A DNA stretch of 64,000 nt from Mycolicibacterium sp. 018/SC-01/001 (GTDB lineage Bacteria; Actinomycetota; Actinomycetes; Mycobacteriales; Mycobacteriaceae), in NCBI RefSeq assembly GCF_007096635.1, contig NZ_VKAA01000024.1:1-64000 (forward strand), given 5' to 3'. Shown here in pieces: positions 58,360-64,000 of the stretch (its first letter is position 1; each line of letters begins with the position of its first letter). The notes under the pieces were generated by a model, which was not told the origin of the DNA, searched no databases, and worked only from the letters and a program-made list of their open reading frames with translations. A program made the translations under genes and the position numbers.

Positions 58360-59256
58360 TCACCGTAGGTGGGCGCTGCCGTCGTCGAGGTCGTCGCGAC
58401 TGAGGCCCATCGGTGTGCCGGCAGGTACGTCGCCGCCCGCGACCACGGCGCGGGTGATCGGTGTCAGCGCTGCGAACAAGGTCTCCACCTCGTCGTCGTC
58501 GAGCGCATCGAGAGCGGGCAGGGCGAGGGCGTCGGTCCTGTCCTCGATGTGCTGTTTGAGTCGCCTGCCCTCCTCGGTGATGGTGCCCGCCGCGTCGAGC
58601 AGTCCCCGGTCGTGCAGCGCCTGGCTGTGTGCCGCCCACTGGGCGTCGTCGTAGTCGCGGGTGCGCTTGATCATGTCGGCCGGTACCCGTCCCGCGGCGG
58701 CGTGGAGCACGTTGGATTCCCGGCCCGACAGACCTTCGGCGACGAGGACGGCGACGTGGCCGTCGCCGCGGTGTTCGCGCAGCAGGGTGGCCGCGTGCCA
58801 CAGGTGCGCGGGCGGGTCGCTGGGCCATGGCAGCGACCGGTTGGCCGCGTACAGCGTGCGGCCGCTGACGTCGGCGCCGGTGGCCGCGCGGGCCGCCAGC
58901 TCGGCGACATCCCGCGCGTCGGAGTCGGTGACCCCGTAGCGGCGCAGCGCCGCCACCGCGCCCCGTTCGCGGGCACGCAGCGCGTCGGCGGGGGGTGCCA
59001 CGTCCCAGGCGGCCGGCAGCGCCTTGGCGACCCGACCGGGTGCGAAGTTGTAGAACGCCGCGGTCACCACCTCCGCCGGCACGATGCCCAGCGGAGCGGA
59101 CCGCGCCGCGAAGTAGCCCATCCAGAAACCGCGGTAGCCGAGGTCGTCGCACACCGCGCGGGCTTCCGGTGCGAAATAGGTGACGGCGTGCACCGGCTCG
59201 ATCCGGTCGAAGAAGCGGCGGGCCAGCGTGATCGGGCGCCGAGAGCGGTTGTCCAC
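58360..59256 (-). CDS. SCO6745-family protein
   Basis: 298-residue helical protein without membrane segments: ARRFFDRIEPVHAVTYFAPEARAV at the start, YDDAQWAAHSQAL and GTITEEGRRLKQHIEDRTD towards the end (winged-helix-like). It belongs to an actinobacterial family of unknown function. GTG 59256 gives the family start; upstream residues in frame are antisense to the next gene. Convergent with the YnfA gene by four bases. Confidence 0.8.
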   Translation of the reverse strand: MDNRSRRPITLARRFFDRIEPVHAVTYFAPEARAVCDDLGYRGFWMGYFAARSAPLGIVPAEVVTAAFYNFAPGRVAKALPAAWDVAPPADALRARERGAVAALRRYGVTDSDARDVAELAARAATGADVSGRTLYAANRSLPWPSDPPAHLWHAATLLREHRGDGHVAVLVAEGLSGRESNVLHAAAGRVPADMIKRTRDYDDAQWAAHSQALHDRGLLDAAGTITEEGRRLKQHIEDRTDALALPALDALDDDEVETLFAALTPITRAVVAGGDVPAGTPMGLSRDDLDDGSAHLR

Positions 59257-59334
59257 TCCCGCAGTCAACCACCTCTGCCTGCGGGTTCTGCTAACGTCCC
59301 CTGCACTGTGGGTCGGGGGTGACGGACAAAGCAG

Positions 59335-60063
59335 ATGGCCAAGCTGATCGGAGCGATCACCGTACTCGCCGGCGCCGTCGGCGTGCTGGTGGGGTGCGGT
59401 TCCCCGACTGGTTCCGATGCGATCCCGGCCGTGGCACCGCAGGATCTGCAGTCCGACATCGCCACTCGTCTGGCCGCGGCGGGGGAGCAGCCGCAATCGG
59501 TGGTCTGCAAAGACCCACTGGTCGGTGAGGTCGGCCAGTCCGCGCGGTGCGATGTGACGCTGAGCGCGACGAACAGTTTCGAGCCGATTGTCACTGTCAC
59601 CGACATCGACGGGGGCTCGATCGTCTACGATATGATTCCCGCGCTGTCCCGCGCCCAGCTGGAACATGGTGTGGCGCGGCTGATCTCGAGCTCGCCGGAC
59701 GCGGTGAGATGCCTCTCGGGGTTGCCGGGCCGTCCAGGTGCGGTGGCGATGTGTGACGTGGCCGCCGACGGTGCGACAGTACGCCGCACCGCGACGGTGA
59801 CCGGCGTCAAGGGTTTGACGATGACGTTCGACGTGCTGCCGTTGCTGACCAAGGCCGAGGTGGAGACCTCACTGCTCGACGAGCTCGCCGCGCGCGTGAA
59901 CAAGCGACCGGATTCCGCGGTGTGCGCCGGGAACCTGGAAGGCCGGATCGGCAACAGCGTGGACTGCACGGTGGTCTCGGGCCCGGAGCGTGCCGAGCTG
60001 AGGCTCACGGTGACCGCGGTCGACGGCACGACGATCGACTACAGCTACGCGCCGAAGCGGTGA
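59335..60063 (+). CDS. Lipoprotein with three DUF4333-like units
   Basis: 242-residue predicted lipoprotein, lipobox LVGC (Cys21). The exported part contains three successive units of about 70 residues, each with a Cys pair about 15 apart and similar layout: VVCKDPLVGEVGQSARCDV, VRCLSGLPGRPGAVAMCDV and AVCAGNLEGRIGNSVDCTV. Each pair could form one disulphide, as in DUF4333 domains. Convergent with the GntR gene by two bases. Function unknown. Confidence 0.82.
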   Translation: MAKLIGAITVLAGAVGVLVGCGSPTGSDAIPAVAPQDLQSDIATRLAAAGEQPQSVVCKDPLVGEVGQSARCDVTLSATNSFEPIVTVTDIDGGSIVYDMIPALSRAQLEHGVARLISSSPDAVRCLSGLPGRPGAVAMCDVAADGATVRRTATVTGVKGLTMTFDVLPLLTKAEVETSLLDELAARVNKRPDSAVCAGNLEGRIGNSVDCTVVSGPERAELRLTVTAVDGTTIDYSYAPKR

Positions 60064-60065
60064 CC

Positions 60066-60767
60066 TCAGTCCTCGGTGGCCACCGCCGAGGCCGCCTCGT
60101 CGATGATCGCTCGCATCGCGTTCTCCGCGGCGTCGGGGTCGCCGAGCCGGACCGCGCGGGCCACTTCGTCGTGCAGTGCGATGGCGGCCGGATTCGGTGT
60201 GGCGGGCATCATGCCGTGATGGGTGCGGCCGGCGAGCACCTCGGCGACGACATCGTAGAGGGCGCGGAACATCTCGTTACCGCTGGCTTCCAGCATCGTG
60301 CGGTGAAACACCTTGTCGGCCAGCAGGTATGACTCCAGATCGCCGGACCGTCCGTGCATCACCATGTCGGACACGGCGGCGGCCATGATGCGGCACTGAT
60401 GCGGGTCCGCGCGCTGCGCGGCCAGCGCGGCAGCCGCGGGCTCGAAACCGCGCCGCAGTTCCGACAGGGAGGCGAGTTGCCGGGCCCGATCGTCGGAGTC
60501 GAGGCGCCATCGGATCAAGCGGGGATCGAAGACGTTCCAGTTCGCGGCGGGCTGGATCGTGATGCCCACGCGACGCCGCGAGGCCACCATGCCCATGGAC
60601 TCCAGGACCCGGATCGCCTCCCGGGCGACGCTGCGCGACACCCGATGACGAGAGCACACACCGTCGAGATTCAGCACATCGCCTTCGGCATGGACGCCCG
60701 ACACGATCGCAGTGCCGAGCGCGCTCAGCACGCTGCCGTGCAGCGCGGCGGATGGCGTCTCGGTCAC
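60066..60767 (-). CDS. GntR/FadR-type regulator of gluconate genes
   Basis: 233-residue regulator. N-terminal winged helix (about 10-75; CSRHRVSRSVAREAIRVLESMGMV) and an FCD all-helical effector domain with His/Asp metal-type residues (LADKVFHRTMLEASGNEMF, IALHDEVARAV). Divergent from gntK-gntP by 140 bases, so it is the likely gluconate-responsive repressor. Start GTG 60767. Confidence 0.88.
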   Translation of the reverse strand: MTETPSAALHGSVLSALGTAIVSGVHAEGDVLNLDGVCSRHRVSRSVAREAIRVLESMGMVASRRRVGITIQPAANWNVFDPRLIRWRLDSDDRARQLASLSELRRGFEPAAAALAAQRADPHQCRIMAAAVSDMVMHGRSGDLESYLLADKVFHRTMLEASGNEMFRALYDVVAEVLAGRTHHGMMPATPNPAAIALHDEVARAVRLGDPDAAENAMRAIIDEAASAVATED

Positions 60768-60776
60768 GCAATCATC

Positions 60777-60792
60777 CTGTCATAGGCGACAG
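60777..60792. promoter_or_regulatory. Dyad CTGTC-N6-GACAG, possible GntR operator
   Basis: Perfect five-base inverted repeat ten bases upstream of the gntR start, inside the 140-base divergent region. A second, looser dyad CAATC...GATTG spans 60814-60847. Either could be the operator for the regulator and the gntK-gntP promoter. Confidence 0.35.
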
Positions 60793-60907
60793 CCGTGGCG
60801 AATGATCAGATTCCAATCGTCATCTACTTGAAATCGTATGCTGATTGAGGCATCGTGTGTGACGGCAAGCACAGCAGGGTAGTCGGGCGCGGTAGTAAGG
60901 AGTCAGG

Positions 60908-61420
60908 GTGGCGGCACCGGTCGTGGTCATGGGCGTATCGGGTTCGGGCAAGTCGACCGTCGGCGCGGCTCTCGCGCAACGACTGCGCGTACCGTTCGCC
61001 GACGCGGACGACTTCCATCCCCCCGCGAACATCGCCAAGATGACCGCCGGTCACGCCCTGGACGACGACGACCGGTATCCCTGGTTGGAAGCGATCGGCG
61101 ACTGGCTGGCGCAGCGCTGCGACACGGGCGGCGTCATGAGTTGTTCGGCGCTCAAGCGCAGTTATCGCGAGCAGCTGCGCGGCCATTGCGCCGGCGTGCT
61201 GTTCTTGCATCTGAGCGGGACGCCGGACGTCATCGCCCGCAGGCAGGCCAGCCGGCCCGGGCACTTCATGCCCGCCTCGCTGCTGGACTCGCAGTTCGCG
61301 ACCCTCGAACCGCTGGGCGCCGACGAGCCCGGCACCACCATCGACGTCGACCAGAGCATCGACGCGATCATCGACACCTATTGCGCGACAACCGCTTCGG
61401 CGACCGAACAGGAGAAGTGA
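60908..61420 (+). CDS. gntK: Gluconokinase
   Basis: 170-residue ATP-dependent kinase making 6-phosphogluconate. P-loop GVSGSGKST (about 9-17), ADADDFHPPANIAKM (substrate site), then CSALKRSYREQLR and ASRPGHFMPASLLDSQ (lid). GTG 60908 follows AAGGAG. Its TGA overlaps the gntP ATG by one base (TGATG). Confidence 0.95.
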   Translation: MAAPVVVMGVSGSGKSTVGAALAQRLRVPFADADDFHPPANIAKMTAGHALDDDDRYPWLEAIGDWLAQRCDTGGVMSCSALKRSYREQLRGHCAGVLFLHLSGTPDVIARRQASRPGHFMPASLLDSQFATLEPLGADEPGTTIDVDQSIDAIIDTYCATTASATEQEK

Positions 61421-62895
61421 TGAAATCGTCCGTGCTCACCGTCCTCGCGGCGGACACCGAGCTCCCCGAACCGGTCGCGTCAGGCTGGCAACTGGTGCTC
61501 GCCGCGCTCGCGGGCATCGCGCTGATCGTCGTGCTCATCACCGTCGCGAAACTCCACCCGTTCCTGTCGCTGATCTTCGGCGCGCTGGCTGTCGGGATCG
61601 TCGCGGGCATGAACGTCGGGGATGTACTCGAGTCGTTCTCCGACGGATTCGGCACCACCGCAGCAGGTGTCGGCATCTTGATCGCATTGGGCGCCATGTT
61701 CGCCAAGCTGCTCGCCGACTCCGGCGGAGCCGACGAGATCGTCGACACCATCGTCGGGCGGGCCTCGCCGCGCGCGCTGCCCTGGGCGATGGCCGTGGTC
61801 GGCGCGATCATCGGCCTGCCGATGTTCTTCGAGATCGGCGTCGTGTTGCTGATGCCGGTCATCTACCTGGTCGCCAAGCGCTCGGGCCTGTCCCTGATCA
61901 CGATCGGTATCCCCGCGCTGGCGGGCCTGTCGGCGATGCACGGGCTCGTCCCGCCGCATCCCGGCCCGCTCACCGCGATCGACCTGCTCGGCGCGGATCT
62001 CGGCGTGACGCTGGCGCTCGGTGTGGCAGTGGCGATTCCCACGGTCATCGTCGCCGGCCCGCTGTTCGGGAAACTGGCCGGCCGGTGGGTCGTCATCGAC
62101 ATCCCGGACCGTTTCGCCGCCGACGACGTCCGGGCCGACGGGGGTTCCGGCGGCACCGGCGCCGCAGCAACGGGAGGGGCCGGCGGCGGTGCGCAGGCCG
62201 GCACGCAGGTGGCGGCTCAACGCACCCGGCCGAGTTTCGGTATCACGATCTTCTCCGTGTTGCTGCCGGTCGCGCTGATGATGGGAAAGGCGCTCGTCGA
62301 CATCTTCGTCGCCGACGAGAACAGCCTGCTGCGGCAGACGTTCGACATCCTGGGCCGGCCGCTGATGGCGCTGCTGATCGCGGTCATCGTCGGCATCTTC
62401 ACCCTCGGCCGCGGCGCCGCGATGACGCGCGATCAGATCGTCAAGTGCATCGAGTCGTCGCTGCCGCCGGTGGCCGGCATCATCCTGATCGTCGCGGCGG
62501 GCGGCGGATTCAAGCAGTTGCTCGTCGACACCGGCATCGGAACGCTGCTGGCCGACTGGGCCAAGGGTGCCAACGTCTCGGTCATCCTGCTGGCGTGGAC
62601 CATTGCCGTGCTCATCCGCCTGGCGACGGGATCTGCGACGGTCGCCACCATCACCGCGTCGTCGTTGATGCTGGGCCTGGTGGACGGGCTCAGCACCGGT
62701 GAGGTGTCACTGGTCGTGCTGGCCGTAGGCGCCGGTTCGCTGTTCTTCTCCCACGTCAACGACGCCGGATTCTGGCTCATCAAGGAGTTCTTCGGAATGA
62801 GCGTCGGGCAGACCATCAAGAGCTGGTCGGTGATGGAGACCGTGCTGTCGGTGACGGGTCTGATCCTGGTGCTGCTGCTGGGGATCGTCATCTGA
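61420..62895 (+). CDS. gntP: Gluconate:H+ symporter, GntP family
   Basis: 491-residue permease of the GntP family with about 12-14 helices. HGLVPPHPGPLTAIDLLGADLG is the characteristic block; LVDGLSTGEVSLVVLAVGAGS and FFSHVNDAGFWLIKEFFGMS lie near the end. A Gly/Ala-rich cytoplasmic insertion near residues 240-265 is unusual in length. Start ATG 61420 with GGAGAAG upstream; coupled to gntK. Imports gluconate for the pentose phosphate route. Confidence 0.93.
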   Translation: MKSSVLTVLAADTELPEPVASGWQLVLAALAGIALIVVLITVAKLHPFLSLIFGALAVGIVAGMNVGDVLESFSDGFGTTAAGVGILIALGAMFAKLLADSGGADEIVDTIVGRASPRALPWAMAVVGAIIGLPMFFEIGVVLLMPVIYLVAKRSGLSLITIGIPALAGLSAMHGLVPPHPGPLTAIDLLGADLGVTLALGVAVAIPTVIVAGPLFGKLAGRWVVIDIPDRFAADDVRADGGSGGTGAAATGGAGGGAQAGTQVAAQRTRPSFGITIFSVLLPVALMMGKALVDIFVADENSLLRQTFDILGRPLMALLIAVIVGIFTLGRGAAMTRDQIVKCIESSLPPVAGIILIVAAGGGFKQLLVDTGIGTLLADWAKGANVSVILLAWTIAVLIRLATGSATVATITASSLMLGLVDGLSTGEVSLVVLAVGAGSLFFSHVNDAGFWLIKEFFGMSVGQTIKSWSVMETVLSVTGLILVLLLGIVI

Positions 62896-62912
62896 TCCCC
62901 GGCGGCCTCACC

Positions 62913-63404
62913 TCAGGGGGCCTTGAGCACCTGGGTGCCACCCGCCAACTCGTCGTGCTTGCCCTGCTTGGTGGGGCTGCCGTTGATCGTCACCGCGATC
63001 ACGACGATCGCCACCACGCCGAGCAGACCACCGATGAACGGGATGATCGGCAGCAGCGTCCACGAGTTGCGGATCGCCGATTGCGCGGCCGTCGGTTTGG
63101 GGGCGCCCCCGGGTCCGTGCACGCTGAGCCCCAACAGCTTCTTGCCGGGGGTCCAGCCCTGTGTCACCTCGAATGCAACGTAGTAGGCGAAGCTCAGAAC
63201 TCCGGTGAACAACCCGGTGATCCACACGTTCGAGGTCGCGCCGATCGCGAACACGATGATGCTGCCGACGATGCCGACGATCAGACCGTCGATGATCCGC
63301 GCCGCGAAGCGCAGCCCGAGGCTACCCGGTTGCGCACCACCGGGCGGCGGGTACGAACCCGGGTAGCCGTACTGGCCGGACGACGGGGGATAGTCGCTGG
63401 TCAT
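62913..63404 (-). CDS. RDD-family membrane protein
   Basis: 163-residue protein: Pro/Gly/Tyr-rich N-terminus (about 1-25), then the RDD domain with the Arg-Ile-Ile-Asp motif (FAARIIDGLIVGIVGSIIVF) and two further membrane segments. The conserved cytosolic GWTPGKKLLGLSV follows helix 2. Function in transport is proposed for the family, unproven. Convergent with gntP, 17 bases apart. Confidence 0.85.
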   Translation of the reverse strand: MTSDYPPSSGQYGYPGSYPPPGGAQPGSLGLRFAARIIDGLIVGIVGSIIVFAIGATSNVWITGLFTGVLSFAYYVAFEVTQGWTPGKKLLGLSVHGPGGAPKPTAAQSAIRNSWTLLPIIPFIGGLLGVVAIVVIAVTINGSPTKQGKHDELAGGTQVLKAP

Positions 63405-63478
63405 CGGAGCTCCTTCTCGCGGCGGCTGACTGCGGGTTCACCGTACCCAGCGGCCGCCGTCGGCGGGGAGCTTCGCGC

Positions 63479-64000
63479 TCAGCGCAGGTGCTTGCGGCGC
63501 TTCTTGACCTCGGAGCCCGCGGTGTCGGCCAGCTCGGCGGCCCGTTCCCGCGCCGCCTCGGCCGAACGCAGGGCGCGTTCGCGAGCCGCGTCGGCCAGAT
63601 CCGGTGCGCGGTCGCGCGCCGTCTCGGCGAATTCCTCGCCGCGCTGACGCGCGAGCTCGGCCCACTCGCCACCCCGTTCGCGCGCCACCTCGGCGAGCTC
63701 GCCGCCCCGTTCGCGGGCGACCTCGGCCCATTCGCTACCGCGTTCGCGCGCGACCTCGGCGAGCTCGCCGCCCCGTTCGCGGGCGACCTCGGCCAGGCCG
63801 CCGGCGAGTTCACCGCCGCGCTCGCGCGCGATGTGGGCGAACTCGCGGCCGCGCTCTGCGCCGACCTGCAGTCCGTGGCCCAGTTTCTCGGCGAACTCGC
63901 TGTCGGCCAGCGAGCCGCCCGCCGCTGCGCCCACGGGCAGCGCCGCGGTCACCGCCTCGGCGGCCTTGCGCGCCGCGCGCCGTCCACGCCAGCCCAGCGA
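63479..64000 (-). CDS. Protein of 11-residue helical repeats (partial, 5' end outside window)
   Basis: Open to the window end; at least 173 residues, C-terminal part only. The visible N-terminal side reads SLGWRGRRAARKAAEAV then an Ala/Gly-rich stretch (TAALPVGAAAGGSL). From about 63841 downwards there are at least nine tandem 11-residue units (LAEVARERGGE and variants with W or F first), a basic/acidic amphipathic pattern, ending KKRRKHLR. Eleven-residue amphipathic repeats occur in LEA-like, apolipoprotein-like and membrane-surface-binding proteins. No family assigned. GC-rich 33-base DNA units underlie the repeats. Confidence 0.75.
   Translation of the reverse strand, partial: SLGWRGRRAARKAAEAVTAALPVGAAAGGSLADSEFAEKLGHGLQVGAERGREFAHIARERGGELAGGLAEVARERGGELAEVARERGSEWAEVARERGGELAEVARERGGEWAELARQRGEEFAETARDRAPDLADAARERALRSAEAARERAAELADTAGSEVKKRRKHLR
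63530..63841 (-). repeat. 33-base coding repeat, nine or more units
   Basis: The coding DNA of the 11-residue units repeats with a 33-base period; some units are nearly identical (CGGCGAGCTCGCCGCCCCG and CGTTCGCGGGCGACCTCGGC recur). It is a protein-coding repeat, not a CRISPR: units are contiguous without spacers. Confidence 0.85.

Noticed and set aside
63530..63841. CRISPR-like periodic repeats
   Set aside because: Units of 33 bases are contiguous, degenerate, and encode an in-frame 11-residue repeat; there are no spacers or cas genes.

Overview
The window is a dense, high-G+C actinobacterial chromosome segment with GTG and TTG starts and many 4-base start/stop overlaps. It carries a complete Pup-proteasome system together with TatA, TatC, HelY, RbpA, Ppm1 and LipT. 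Gene content and order match the Mycobacterium tuberculosis Rv2045-Rv2116 region closely. The organism is therefore a mycobacterium, most likely a rapid-growing, environmental (Mycolicibacterium-type) species, because choline-oxidation, gluconate and osmoprotectant cassettes are interleaved with the conserved core. I saw no rRNA, tRNA, CRISPR, insertion sequence or prophage, and no gene-free stretch longer than 300 bases.

Layout. 1-1067: two tandem MTB12-like secreted proteins on the minus strand, the first cut by the window edge. 1215-9564: mpa, a minus-strand trio of unknown function (two paralogous membrane proteins and a soluble protein), then dop-pup-prcB-prcA. 9684-16078: betaine-aldehyde dehydrogenase, APC permease, choline dehydrogenase and a cyclic-nucleotide-binding/CBS/nucleotidyltransferase-like signalling protein, apparently one operon. 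16085-19097: radical SAM SplB-like protein, and an EspC-like small protein coupled to a DUF1023 hydrolase. 19201-27315: pafA, a methyltransferase, then pafB-pafC-tatA-tatC-helY. 27362-31597: DUF4333 membrane protein, 5'-3' exonuclease, pepE, an F420-dependent biliverdin reductase homologue and an SDR. 31594-46842: cobalamin genes cobL, cobIJ, cobH, cobG and cobN, interrupted by a phosphotransferase, a TauD dioxygenase, a four-gene osmoprotectant ABC transporter, a VOC protein and an AraC regulator. 46861-52620: two PPOX/F420-fold proteins, fxsA, an amidohydrolase, lnt and ppm1 as separate genes, and rbpA. 52741-60063: small zinc-binding and membrane proteins, lppI, lipT, copper amine oxidase, YnfA, SCO6745-family protein and a lipoprotein with three DUF4333-like units. 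60066-62895: gntR / gntK-gntP. 62913-64000: an RDD membrane protein and the C-terminal part of an 11-residue-repeat protein.

How it works together. Pup is deamidated by Dop, ligated by PafA, and its conjugates are unfolded by Mpa and degraded by PrcBA; PafB/PafC is the DNA-damage regulator. Choline oxidation and the osmoprotectant importer form an osmotic-adaptation theme. The importer operon is preceded by a SigF-type promoter (GTTT-N16-GGGTAA), and rbpA by a SigH/SigR-type promoter (GGGAAC-N18-GTT). Many monocistronic or operon-leading genes have a TANNNT-like box 6-7 bases before the start codon, which predicts leaderless mRNAs. Almost every convergent gene pair abuts or overlaps at its stop codons.
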